From an uncultured Clostridia bacterium (lineage in GTDB: Bacteria; Bacillota; Clostridia; Christensenellales; UBA1242), in contig CALVTR010000001.1 in assembly GCA_944362965.1 (NCBI GenBank), positions 1-64,000 on the forward strand: 64,000 bases of DNA. Reading direction: 5' to 3'. The notes under the pieces were generated by a model that saw only the letters and a list, made by a program, of their open reading frames with translations, did not search any database and was not told where the DNA came from. A program made the translations under genes and the position numbers. This document shows positions 1 to 7,609 of the stretch, piece after piece (the stretch's first letter is position 1; the number at the start of each line of letters is the position of its first letter).

Positions 1-950
1 TCGGGTTCGGTCATGCCGATTAGTCCAGCGTCTAAGGCTGGTTGCAAGTAATTTTTTCTAAAACCAACGCGAGATTTTAGGTTTAGTTTTTGCATAAGTT
101 CGGTTGCAGATTGCGGATAACTTTCAATAACTTTCATAAGTTCTGTAATTTGGTTGTTTATATGGTTATAGTGATTTCTTGTGTCTGTTATTATATCTTT
201 AATCGCCTTATTTATCACATCCAACATAAACACAATAAAAATATTTGATTTCGCCTGACTTGTTGACAATGTTATTGCATTGTAATAATCTTTTTGGTTA
301 TCTTTAATAATACTTTCAATAGGTATCCAAGCAAAGATTGGCTTCCAACTTGCAAGAAACGCAGTTTGCCAAAGTCTTCCCATTCTTCCATTCCCATCAC
401 GAAATGGATGGATGAACTCAAATTCATAATGAAAAACACTAGACTTAATAAGCATATTTGCCGGGCTAGTCTTTATCCAGTCAAAAAGTTGCCTTAGCTG
501 CTCTGGAACAAACTCCGCTGGTGGAGCAAGATGAACAACTTTTCCATGCTCGTTATAAACTCCAACTTGTCCTGTCCTTATTTTCCCCGCTTCGTTTACA
601 AGTCCATTCATCATTATTCCGTGAATTCTCAATAAATCTTCAATGCTATAAGGATTTATATTTTCAAATTCCTTATAAGCCAAGTTTGCATTTTGAACTG
701 CAACTATATCTTCCTTTGGTCCAAGCACTCGTTTCCCATCAATAACATCTGTCACCTGGTCAATTGAAAGAGTGTTATTTTCAATCGCAAGAGAAGAATG
801 AATAGATTTAATTCTATTCACCCTGCGAAGCCTTGGCAATTTCTCAAGTTCATTAACCCCAGAAAGTTTTCCCAAATTCTCCATAATCTCAGAAACTAAC
901 TCCAACATCTCATCAGTTATTTCATAAGGTGGAATATATTTTTCGTCCAT
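1..950 (-). CDS. Fic family protein, C-terminus cut by window edge
   Basis: Fic-domain protein, a family that mostly transfers AMP from ATP to a hydroxyl of a target protein. The reading frame starts at the ATG at 950, preceded by GGAGAT about 7 nt upstream, and stays open to the left edge. The catalytic loop HPFRDGNGRMGR begins near residue 181, with the catalytic His and the GNGR phosphate-binding part intact. Near residues 52-57 the sequence SLAIEN fits the S/TxxxE(G/N) inhibitory motif, so this is a class II Fic protein that carries its own inhibitory helix. The C-terminal part looks like the winged-helix tail common in this subfamily. No antitoxin gene is seen in the window. It lies to the left of a tRNA fragment and probably belongs to a mobile island. 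Family assignment is secure; the target is unknown. Confidence 0.9.
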   Translation of the reverse strand, partial: MDEKYIPPYEITDEMLELVSEIMENLGKLSGVNELEKLPRLRRVNRIKSIHSSLAIENNTLSIDQVTDVIDGKRVLGPKEDIVAVQNANLAYKEFENINPYSIEDLLRIHGIMMNGLVNEAGKIRTGQVGVYNEHGKVVHLAPPAEFVPEQLRQLFDWIKTSPANMLIKSSVFHYEFEFIHPFRDGNGRMGRLWQTAFLASWKPIFAWIPIESIIKDNQKDYYNAITLSTSQAKSNIFIVFMLDVINKAIKDIITDTRNHYNHINNQITELMKVIESYPQSATELMQKLNLKSRVGFRKNYLQPALDAGLIGMTEP

Positions 951-1210
951 AAAGAATATCTCCATTTTTTTGATAATATGATTATAACCTATCTTCATAT
1001 TAAAAGTCAATCATCTTGTATATTTTCTTATATACTTTCTTGTATATTGTTTTTAATCACTCCCAACTCAAACATACAAACTTGAATTTATAGTCTATTG
1101 AGTTTTAGATAGTCATAGAAAGTCTAAAATAGGCAATGTTTTTCATAAATATTGGGTATAGGCGTCGGTAGGTGTCAATAAATTTTAGAATTGACAGAAA
1201 AAGAAAAAAC

Positions 1211-1228
1211 ACTAGCGATTTTGCTAGT
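1211..1228 (-). terminator. Rho-independent terminator
   Basis: Perfect ACTAGC/GCTAGT hairpin with a 6-nt loop; on the minus strand it is followed by GTGTTTTTTC. No clear minus-strand gene ends close by. Confidence 0.5.
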
Positions 1229-1283
1229 ATTTATATAGGTTTTTTGCAATGTAGAGCAAAAGATAGGTTTGAGCAAAGGTATG

Positions 1284-1328
1284 TTGGTAAGGCTGAGGTC
1301 ATGGGTTCGAGTCCCATCATAAGCTCCA
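1284..1328 (+). pseudogene. 3' half of tRNA-Thr(GGU), attachment-site remnant
   Basis: The sequence runs from the anticodon loop TTGGTAA (anticodon GGT) through a variable loop, a T-arm built on GGGTTCGAGTCCC, the 3' acceptor strand CATAAGC, U73 and encoded CCA. The 5' half is not there: no GCTTATG acceptor strand and no good D-arm is found upstream. A 3' half beginning at the anticodon loop is the usual core left by tyrosine integrases that target tRNA genes. A terminator follows directly, as expected for genuine tRNA flank. Confidence 0.75.
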
Positions 1329-1335
1329 AATTAGA

Positions 1336-1400
1336 AAATCGCTAAATCCCTTTAGTTTACGCAAGCTCTGCTTATAAATAAAGGAATTTAGCGATTTTTT
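1336..1400 (+). terminator. Terminator downstream of the tRNA-Thr fragment
   Basis: A 12-bp stem AAATCGCTAAAT/ATTTAGCGATTT, extended by CCTTTA/TAAAGG, ends in a T6 run on the plus strand. It is placed where the terminator of an intact tRNA-Thr gene would be. Confidence 0.7.
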
Positions 1401-1490
1401 ATTTTTAATTTTAGAGAGCACTATCCTTTTCCAAAAATACAATAGGTGTATTTTTTAGGTGTCGTAGGTGTCAACTTTTTGCATAAAAAA

Positions 1491-1523
1491 AGACCGAAAA
1501 TTGAAAATTTCAACTTTCGGTCT
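1491..1523 (-). terminator. Terminator of the DUF4417 gene
   Basis: AGACCGAAA and TTTCGGTCT form a strong stem, with TTGAAA/TTTCAA continuing it inside. On the minus strand a T7 run follows. It lies about 60 nt beyond the stop codon of the upstream minus-strand gene. Confidence 0.75.
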
Positions 1524-1581
1524 AAATCTCTTAAAAACTGCCTAAAACCGCTCCCGTAGGTGTCAGTAGGTGTCAATTCAT

Positions 1582-2802
1582 TTATTCACAAAACATAAAA
1601 CCAGCAAATGATACTTCATTCCATATTTCTTTTAATAGTTTGCCGTTTATGTTTGCATTATTCTCAAATTCTTCTCTTGTTTTATATTCTTGCTGAAAAT
1701 CTTTAGAACAAAATACAATATCACAATCTTCATTACTTTTAGAATTTTTATTGGCTCTTAAAAACACTTCATACACTTCATTATTATATTCAAAAAGCAT
1801 TTCACTATAAAAATATAAACCATTAACAAATTCATCAAATGTTGCTTTAAATGGCAATCCTTTTTTATATTGTTTTCTTGCAGTTGTTGGAGTAACAAGC
1901 ATAGGATAACTTATCCCTACTTTCTTTTCTAATTCTTCCTCATTTTTACTAAATTTCCAACCGCAATTTTTACATTCGCCATTACCATATTGATCTTGCA
2001 TTGCAACATGACCACATATTGAACATTTAACCAATTGGTCTTTTACATAAGGATCATCATACTTGAAATACTTAAAGTTATTTTCATTTAATCCCGAAAC
2101 ATTTCTGTTTAATTTTTCCCATTTAAATTGAACCAAATCTTTCCAATTTAAATCTTTTGTCCATTCATAAGTTGTTGGCAAAAATTCTTTTATATTCCCT
2201 TTCATTGATTTAAAAGGCTCATCATAGCATAAAACCATACTTGGTTTGATTCGTTTTAGCATTTCATTATAACCTAGAATAAACTCTTCTTCGCAATTTT
2301 CTCTATAATAAGTGCATACAGCAACAATTGAACCTTCTTCAATTCCATCAAAACAAAAATCAAAACTTCTTTCATCTCCCCAAGATACTGTTGGAATAAC
2401 TTTTAGTCCTTTTGACTGCCAGTAAGCACCACACCATCTATTTTTAAAAACACTTTCAATTTGAAGAGCAAGTGGCATATTTGTAAATATGCTAAAGTCT
2501 GGGCTAAGCAAACAAAAATATTGACTCAATTTTTCTAATTCTTCTTCCGCATTTTCGTAAACTTTCTCAAATTTCCAATCATAAGTAAAGAAATGAATTG
2601 TTTTATTTCTATTGTCATCATCATTTTTTTTAGCATTTACATAACTTAAAAATTCAATTTTGTCAATATTAATATTTTGCTTTTTAATTATAGGAAATTC
2701 ATATTTCCTAGCTGATTTATTTTGGTATAAAAATTCATTTCTAACAAGTTCTTGCTTTTTCTTTTGTTTTTCTATTTCATAATCACTTAACTGTTTTGTC
2801 AT
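1582..2802 (-). CDS. DUF4417-type protein with zinc ribbon
   Basis: A 406-residue protein of unknown function. The central part, with SPDFSIFTNMPLALQ, NRWCGAYWQSKG and the run SWGDERSFDFCFDG, resembles the DUF4417 family known from phages, plasmids and integrative elements. After it, near residues 255-280, a CxxC...CxxC zinc-ribbon pattern (CSICGH ... CKNCGW) is visible. The first 35 residues are highly charged and probably coiled. The ATG is preceded by AAAAGGAG at good spacing. It lies 11 nt downstream of the small gene at 2814-3107, so the two are probably one transcript ending at the hairpin at 1491. Context is accessory DNA near a tyrosine recombinase. The biochemical role is not known. 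Confidence 0.65.
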   Translation of the reverse strand: MTKQLSDYEIEKQKKKQELVRNEFLYQNKSARKYEFPIIKKQNINIDKIEFLSYVNAKKNDDDNRNKTIHFFTYDWKFEKVYENAEEELEKLSQYFCLLSPDFSIFTNMPLALQIESVFKNRWCGAYWQSKGLKVIPTVSWGDERSFDFCFDGIEEGSIVAVCTYYRENCEEEFILGYNEMLKRIKPSMVLCYDEPFKSMKGNIKEFLPTTYEWTKDLNWKDLVQFKWEKLNRNVSGLNENNFKYFKYDDPYVKDQLVKCSICGHVAMQDQYGNGECKNCGWKFSKNEEELEKKVGISYPMLVTPTTARKQYKKGLPFKATFDEFVNGLYFYSEMLFEYNNEVYEVFLRANKNSKSNEDCDIVFCSKDFQQEYKTREEFENNANINGKLLKEIWNEVSFAGFMFCE

Positions 2803-2813
2803 TTCTTCTCCTT

Positions 2814-3107
2814 TTAAAAATAAAGATTATAATTTGGATCTAAATTCTCAGGATTTCTCTCTGGATATCCTTTCTCCCAACTCCAATTATGATCATGTGG
2901 AAACTCATGATTATTGTGTGCATTTTGATGGTTATAATCTCTATTTCTTGTAACTCTTCCATTTGAATCAAACCATCTGCTTTGCACTTTTTCTCCGTTC
3001 ACATACAAATCATATCTTGAATTTGGTTTCGCTCCACTTGTTGGCAAGTCACCACGTCTGCCATCTACTCGTTCTATTGTTCTATTGGGAACTCCCCCTG
3101 AACCCAT
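2814..3107 (-). CDS. Small accessory protein with His-rich C-terminal half
   Basis: A 97-residue protein, not recognised with certainty. It starts with a Gly-rich MGSGGVPNRT segment and a basic RVDGRRGDLPTSG stretch, followed by an RYDLYVNGEKVQSRWFD block and then HQNAHNNHEFPHDHNW, which has six histidines in 16 residues and could bind metal. A GGGAGGTG ribosome site precedes the ATG at ideal distance, so it is probably a real gene. It heads a two-gene unit with the DUF4417 gene. Short proteins of this type occur in phage and integrative-element gene sets, but I cannot name a function. Confidence 0.6.
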   Translation of the reverse strand: MGSGGVPNRTIERVDGRRGDLPTSGAKPNSRYDLYVNGEKVQSRWFDSNGRVTRNRDYNHQNAHNNHEFPHDHNWSWEKGYPERNPENLDPNYNLYF

Positions 3108-3170
3108 TATAACACCTCCCTATTTATTTTGCTTTCTTTTTTGCTAAGTTTTTTCTTGTAAAACTGCAAA

Positions 3171-3200
3171 AGGTTGAAGAAAAATTTGTTTCTCCAACCT
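3171..3200 (-). terminator. Hairpin downstream of the recombinase gene
   Basis: AGGTTG-AGAAA pairs with TTTCT-CAACCT with one mismatch and a short AT loop. The minus-strand tail is only TTGC then TTTTAC, so it is a weak intrinsic terminator for the recombinase. Confidence 0.5.
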
Positions 3201-3311
3201 TCTAATTAGATTTTATCATAAGATTTTTTAAAATCAATACTTATATGCCACTTTTTACTTCTCCATATCTATGTGTTTTTAATAACACAATGTTTTATGT
3301 TGGGGTTTAAA

Positions 3312-4249
3312 TTATATTGCGTTTAACATTTTGCCCATTTTGTTCATCATCTCTGTTTTATATGAAAGCATCGAATGTGTGTATCTTTGAAGTGTGATAA
3401 CAGGATTTTTATGTCCAAGAATTTCTGACAGAGTTTTAACATCCATGCCCATTTCAATCGCTCTAGTTGCAAAAGTGTGACGAAGCGAGTGAAAGTTTTT
3501 ATAAGGAATATCAAGTTTCTTTAAAATTCTCTCATAGGTCTTTTGATAAGCCCGAGTTCCAACAATTCCACCCGTTCTTGTGGATAAAACAAAATCCGAT
3601 TTTGAAATTCTCTTTGCCCTTTTCAAAATCACTAGGAGCTGTTTAGGAAGTGGAATAAGCCTGCTTGAATTTTTAGTCTTAGGTTTGCCAATAACAACTT
3701 GCGGTTTCCCATTCTGTTTGATTCTATATGCCGTTTTTGATATTGTCATAATCCCACTCTTGAAATCTATGTCATTCCAAGTTAGTGCTAAAAGTTCGCC
3801 AAGCCTTATGCCAGTATAAATACAAACAACTATTCCTAAATAGTTTGTTTTATTTGATGACAAACAATACTTTTCAATGTTCTCTTGTTCTCGCTTTTCA
3901 AATGCAGTCACAGGTTTTTCGGTCGCCATCGGCAATTTAATTTTGTCCGAGTTGTCCACCCTACATATTTCAAGTGATTTTGCCATTTTCAAAGCACTTT
4001 TCAAACATTTATAATTCCAATCACCGAATTGTTTGCAAGCCCTTTTGAAGAAATAAGATTTCCGCTTTCAAGTTCTGACAAAACATAATCTTGAAGCGTC
4101 ACTGCTGACAAGTCATCTAAGTCAAACTCTCCAAGTTTAGGATTAATGTGCTTTTCAATGATATATCTATACCTATCATAAGTGCGGAGTTTCTCCGCAA
4201 ACTTTGTATATTTGTTAAGCCAAATATCAAGCCATTCTTTTAATTTCAT
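3312..4249 (-). pseudogene. Tyrosine recombinase/integrase, frameshifted
   Basis: The N-terminal 82 residues (KLKEWLDIWLNKYTKF and onward) form a SAM-like core-binding domain, and the following 230 residues the phage-integrase catalytic domain with Arg in TGIRLGE, Lys in GKPKTKNSSR, HSLRH, the second His in LGHKNP and the nucleophile Tyr in LQRYTH. The two parts are in different frames. The first frame ends GIINV-stop at 4001-4003, where the sequence reads GTTTGA. One extra T would give GTTTTG and the reading NVLKSALKMAK, the normal join of this family. A single T deletion therefore explains the break. Translation of the second part alone would need the TTG at 4004, which overlaps the stop. 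The rebuilt protein is about 312 residues and lacks an arm-binding domain. It is probably inactive unless the shift is a sequencing error. Confidence 0.85.
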
Positions 4250-4608
4250 AATTTACTCCTTTTGAGCAAGCAGAAAATGATTGCAATTTTTTATTTGCGA
4301 GAAAGGATGAATTATATCGCCAGATATAATTGCCCGTCTCCTAAAATATTTTAACTTTTTTTGCATATTCCTTCTATAATCGAGGACATCTCAAGTTAAA
4401 AAATTAAGGCAGTAAATCAAAAAAATAAATACTTTTTCTTTAATTTTTATGGAAATATTTAATAAAAAATCACCACTTGTTAAAAAATATAAGTGGTGAG
4501 GTTTATTGATATAGAGCTTGGATGCAAAGTTTGCCATTTAGTTTGATGGTGGCTATTTTTAAAAGATAAGTAAAATTTTTGAAAAAAATGTATTTTTTAT
4601 TCTAATTT
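4250..4608. other. AT-rich intergenic stretch with an inverted repeat
   Basis: No gene is seen. It contains a perfect inverted repeat ATTATATC-GCCA-GATATAAT at 4311-4330, upstream of the recombinase, which could be an operator or recombination site, and the terminator at 4471-4498. It marks the border between accessory DNA and the radical-SAM gene. No second copy of the tRNA-Thr 3' half was found here. Confidence 0.4.
4471..4498 (-). terminator. Terminator of the radical-SAM operon
   Basis: Perfect CACCACTT/AAGTGGTG stem with a 12-nt loop, followed on the minus strand by ATTTTTTATT. Confidence 0.75.
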
Positions 4609-5484
4609 TTAAGATTTCTTTGCTGATTTTTTAATTTTACTATGATAGAAGTAGTTTACAATAACAGGTTTTGCTTCAAAAGGCTTTAAAAAACTATCAT
4701 CATTTGTTTTATATTCAAGCCCCTTCTCACTTGCAAATTTTTGAAGATCTGCGTCTAATTCTTGCCAATATAGGTTACTGCCTTTGTTGTAAATCTCATC
4801 ATAAAGTGGATAGAGTTCAGGGCGGGTTTGTTTTATGTAGCTTATTATCACAGGCTTAAAGGTTCCACGCAAATTCAAGTTTTCAAGCCATATGAGATTG
4901 CATTTATCTTCCGCCATTTCAATGATTGCCTTAACATCAGTTATGCCTGGAAAGATTGGTGAGATAAAGCAAGTCGTTCTAACGCCTGCGTCGTGAAAAA
5001 TTTTCATTGCGTTAAATCGTCTTTCGATTGAGACGCCCTTATCCATATCATTCTTAAAATCTTCGTCTAAGGTGTTTATTGACCACGACACACGAGCATT
5101 TGGAAATGATTTTATAAGCTCTAAATCCCTCAAAATTAAGTCACTTTTTGTGGAGATAGAAAGTTTTGCTCCACTGCCTTTCAATTCTTCAAGCAGTATT
5201 TTTGTTCTTTGATACTCTTCTTCACAAGGCTGATAAGGGTCTGTGACAGAGCAAAGAAACAGCTCCTTGCCATTATATTTTTGTGGATTTTTGATTTTAT
5301 CCCAATATTTCACATCAACAAACGTGCCCCAATCATCGTTATGCCCTGTAAAACGCTTCATAAAGCAGGCATAGCAATATTTGCAGGCATGCTGACAGCC
5401 AACATATGGATTGACAGAATAATCACAGACAGGCAAGTTTGATTTTGTGATTATTTCTTTAACTTTAATCTTATTTATAATCAT
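4609..5484 (-). CDS. Radical SAM protein, spore-photoproduct-lyase-like (SPL) family
   Basis: A 4Fe-4S radical S-adenosylmethionine enzyme. The cluster-binding motif CQHACKYCYA lies near residue 30, preceded by SVNPYVGC, which is typical of the Rv2578c/SPL-like group rather than true SplB. The protein ends with a basic lysine-rich tail. The likely start is the ATG at 5484, whose ATGA overlaps the stop codon of the nitroreductase and indicates translational coupling; a GTG two codons upstream is an alternative. It forms a unit with the MarR regulator and broken nitroreductase upstream. The substrate is unknown. Family is clear, specific reaction is not. Confidence 0.8.
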   Translation of the reverse strand: MIINKIKVKEIITKSNLPVCDYSVNPYVGCQHACKYCYACFMKRFTGHNDDWGTFVDVKYWDKIKNPQKYNGKELFLCSVTDPYQPCEEEYQRTKILLEELKGSGAKLSISTKSDLILRDLELIKSFPNARVSWSINTLDEDFKNDMDKGVSIERRFNAMKIFHDAGVRTTCFISPIFPGITDVKAIIEMAEDKCNLIWLENLNLRGTFKPVIISYIKQTRPELYPLYDEIYNKGSNLYWQELDADLQKFASEKGLEYKTNDDSFLKPFEAKPVIVNYFYHSKIKKSAKKS

Positions 5485-6107
5485 TTCCACCTGCCAAAGC
5501 GAATTTGTTTGTTTATATCAGGCGAATATTGTTCTAGCACTTTTTCTTCTGGATTTGCATAGCCGATACCAATAAAGACTGGTATCATATAGGTTGGTGG
5601 CACTTTTAGTTTTTCTTTTACTATATCGTGCTCCTTATTAAGTGGTATTCGCATAGAACAAGACAAGCCTTCAGCAGTTGCTGCCAAGAAAATATTTTCT
5701 ATTACGCACCAAATAGTTGCAAATGGATTTAATTTTGAAACATACTCACCATTTAATTCTTTTGATTTAAAGAGTGGAATAACCACATAAGGCGCTTCTT
5801 TTAACATTGTGTATTGTCATGGCATAGCATAGCCATACATTTTTTGCCCAAGCGTGATAGGATAAGGTCTTGGGAAATTTAAGTATTTTTCTGCATCAAA
5901 CTTGTCTGCAATAGACCTTGCATATTCAAAGGCATATTCCTTTTCTTCGTCTGTCCTTAAAATTATGAATTGCCAATTACGATTATGGTCCCAAGTTGGC
6001 GCTTTGTTGTAGGCTTCTAAGATTCTTTTGATTTTTTCAAAGTCAACAGGCTTGTCTAAAAACTCTCTTGTTGTTCTTCTTTTGTTTATAATATCATAAA
6101 ATTCCAT
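5481..6107 (-). pseudogene. Nitroreductase family protein interrupted by in-frame TGA
   Basis: FMN-dependent nitroreductase-like protein in one continuous frame broken by a single stop. The N-terminal half (MEFYDIINKRRTTREFLDKPVD, with the RRTTREF FMN-binding start) reads to YGYAMP, then TGA at 5817-5819, then QYTMLKEAPYVVIPLFK and on to the end. Replacing TGA by CGA would give AMPRQYTML, so a C-to-T transition is the simplest explanation. Other genes here use TGA as a normal stop, so recoding is unlikely. The start ATG at 6107 has AAGGAG overlapping the end of the MarR gene. The rebuilt length of about 208 residues is normal for the family. It is probably the gene the adjacent MarR protein controls. 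Confidence 0.85.
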
Positions 6108-6108
6108 T

Positions 6109-6576
6109 TTATTTCTCCTTTTTATTTGAAATTTTATCAAATTCTATTTCCATATTTTCAGCAAAGCATGTGGTCAGTTTCACAAGCTGTTTGATGTTTT
6201 CTATTCCTAAATTTGCCATAGCTAAATTTTCAGCATTGGCAGCTGGCGGAATGATTTGTTTTGCATATTTCAATCCGCTTTCAGTAAACTTGATAAGTTT
6301 GTTTCGTCTATCTTCTTTGACTTCAAAATATTCAACATACCCTTTATTATAAAACTTGTTCACAATCGACGCAATCGTCTGTTTATTTGCAGAAAGTCGC
6401 TCACAAATTTCTTTTTGTGTTGTTCCATTTTTTGCAAACCAAAGAATATCTAGCACAAACAATTCATTTGTTGATAAATTATTTTGTCTTGCACATTTGT
6501 GATATACCGCATACTGCCTATCCCTTAACTTGCAATAACTATTCACAAGTTCATTTATTTCTTTGCCTGCTATCAT
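6109..6576 (-). CDS. MarR family transcriptional regulator
   Basis: Winged helix-turn-helix repressor of the MarR family, about 155 residues. The recognition region reads TQKEICERLSANKQTIASIVNKFYNKGYVEYF, followed by the wing VKEDRRNKLIKFTESG. I prefer the ATG at 6576 because GGAGCGG lies directly in front at proper spacing; the ATG at 6588 has no ribosome site. The gene is first in a unit with the nitroreductase and radical-SAM genes. An inverted repeat covers its transcription start, which suggests autorepression, with release by small phenolic or nitroaromatic ligands as is common in the family (inference). Confidence 0.85.
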   Translation of the reverse strand: MIAGKEINELVNSYCKLRDRQYAVYHKCARQNNLSTNELFVLDILWFAKNGTTQKEICERLSANKQTIASIVNKFYNKGYVEYFEVKEDRRNKLIKFTESGLKYAKQIIPPAANAENLAMANLGIENIKQLVKLTTCFAENMEIEFDKISNKKEK

Positions 6577-6588
6577 AATCCGCTCCAT

Positions 6589-6637
6589 ATTAGTCCATTT
6601 TCATACTAATTATATAGAATAAATTCACTTTTGTCAA
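6589..6637 (-). promoter_or_regulatory. Promoter and operator-like repeat of the MarR operon
   Basis: Minus-strand TTGACA (6632-6637), 17-nt spacer, TATAAT (6609-6614). Overlapping the -10 and start site is the inverted repeat ATTAGT-N10-ACTAAT at 6589-6610, of the size bound by MarR dimers. Confidence 0.75.
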
Positions 6638-6653
6638 CTAAATAGACACTAAA

Positions 6654-6700
6654 AAAATCCCAAGCTATTTGGGTGCACTTCAATTAAACTTGGGATTTTT
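6654..6700 (-). terminator. Terminator of the three-small-gene operon
   Basis: AAAAATCCCAAG/CTTGGGATTTTT stem with a 23-nt loop. T runs follow on both strands, so it may be bidirectional. Confidence 0.7.
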
Positions 6701-6802
6701 ATAACCTTTTTTATTTTTTATGAGTAATTTTTATAAAGATTCTATTTCTTAGCTTTCTTCATTACATAGACTTCAACGTAAACAAAAAGTTGTTAGATTC
6801 TC

Positions 6803-6976
6803 TTAGTCTGCCAATTTTATTGATGATAGAAACACACAAAAATTTATAAACTGCTCCATCGCTTCATTGACTGCTAAAGCTTCTTTTAATTTGTTTTCAT
6901 TTAAATATTTCTTTTGAGTTTTAAGAAGATCCATGCTTAATTGATTTTTCATCTCTTCAACTGACAATTCTTTCAT
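6803..6976 (-). CDS. 57-residue hypothetical protein
   Basis: Small helical, charged protein: MKELSVEEMKNQLSMDLLK and onward, ending SSIKLAD. Its ATG overlaps the stop of the preceding gene as TAATG, and GGGGAGAATA gives a good ribosome site, so it is very likely translated as the third gene of this operon. No family recognised. Confidence 0.65.
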   Translation of the reverse strand: MKELSVEEMKNQLSMDLLKTQKKYLNENKLKEALAVNEAMEQFINFCVFLSSIKLAD

Positions 6977-7227
6977 TATTCTCCCCTTTCAACGACTTCA
7001 ACATTTTCCTTTGCCCAATCTAATTGGTCTTTATACATTTCAAGTCCCCATTCTGTCATATCAATATAGACATCAACTAGGTCCTTTATCACGCTTGGTG
7101 AATAGTTTTTATTGGCTTGCATAATTGTGGCTGATATGCCATCTATAGTTTGTTGCATTGCTTTAGCTGATTTCTCTACATCTTTAATAAATTCATTTAT
7201 TTTGCCCTTTTGCTTGATTTTTCCCAT
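6976..7227 (-). CDS. 83-residue hypothetical helical protein
   Basis: Small protein, predicted almost entirely helical from its pattern (FIKDVEKSAKAMQQTIDGISATIMQ). It overlaps the preceding gene by about 30 nt and the next by one nt, so the three are tightly coupled. There is no signal peptide and no recognisable domain. Together with its neighbours it might form a small complex, but nothing in the sequence proves this. Confidence 0.6.
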   Translation of the reverse strand: MGKIKQKGKINEFIKDVEKSAKAMQQTIDGISATIMQANKNYSPSVIKDLVDVYIDMTEWGLEMYKDQLDWAKENVEVVERGE

Positions 7228-7481
7228 TTTTCATCTTCTTTTATACGCTGAGAAGCAAACATTTTTTTCATAACCACAAAGGTTGTTTTCCCGATTGCAT
7301 CAATGGTTTCATTTCCTTGAATTGTTCCCATTCCATCACTTATCTTTTTTTCACAATAATCCCTTATTTCATATAAGGTGTCAAGCAAAACTTGCTCGCT
7401 TTCAATAAAAAGACTAAGCTTATTGATAATTTCTTCATATGCTTCTTGCTCTGGCATATCTTTACCCAAAAATTTAATCAT
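7197..7481 (-). CDS. 94-residue hypothetical protein, first of a three-gene unit
   Basis: The ATG at 7481 is chosen because AGGAGGAAAAAC precedes it; an upstream extension lacks a ribosome site. The protein is helical and acidic (EQEAYEEIINKLSLFIESEQVLLDTLYEIRDYC) with a basic C-terminus KWEKSSKRAK. No known family recognised. It is transcribed divergently from the AraC-type regulator at 7610, which may control it. Confidence 0.6.
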   Translation of the reverse strand: MIKFLGKDMPEQEAYEEIINKLSLFIESEQVLLDTLYEIRDYCEKKISDGMGTIQGNETIDAIGKTTFVVMKKMFASQRIKEDEKWEKSSKRAK

Positions 7482-7574
7482 ATGTTTTTCCTCCTGTCCA
7501 TAGATTAGCACTATTTACAATGATAAACTTGACTATTTTTGTTTAAAATAAGTCAGCTTTAGAATTTTTTTGTG

Positions 7575-7603
7575 TTGAAATTAAATAAATTTTTTGATAT
7601 AAT
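7575..7603 (+). promoter_or_regulatory. Promoter of the AraC-type gene
   Basis: TTGAAA, 17-nt spacer, TATAAT. The ATG of the gene starts only 6 nt after the -10 box, so the transcript would be leaderless. Confidence 0.7.
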
Positions 7604-7609
7604 TTTTGT

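Larger units (their letters stand above)
1159..1576 (+). repeat. Tandem TAGGTGTC decamers, candidate integrase arm sites
   Basis: Three pairs of the sequence TAGGTGTC occur, each pair spaced by about one helical turn: 1159/1169 (first copy TAGGCGTC), 1456/1465 and 1557/1567. The last copy of every pair is followed by AA. A single degenerate copy lies at 1443. They surround the tRNA-Thr 3' half at 1284-1328. Arm-type sites of lambda- and Tn916-like tyrosine integrases have this arrangement. Role inferred only. Confidence 0.55.

Noticed and set aside
5817..5819. TGA recoded as an amino acid
   Set aside because: Many genes here end in TGA, housekeeping genes contain no internal TGA, and other accessory genes show unrelated breaks.
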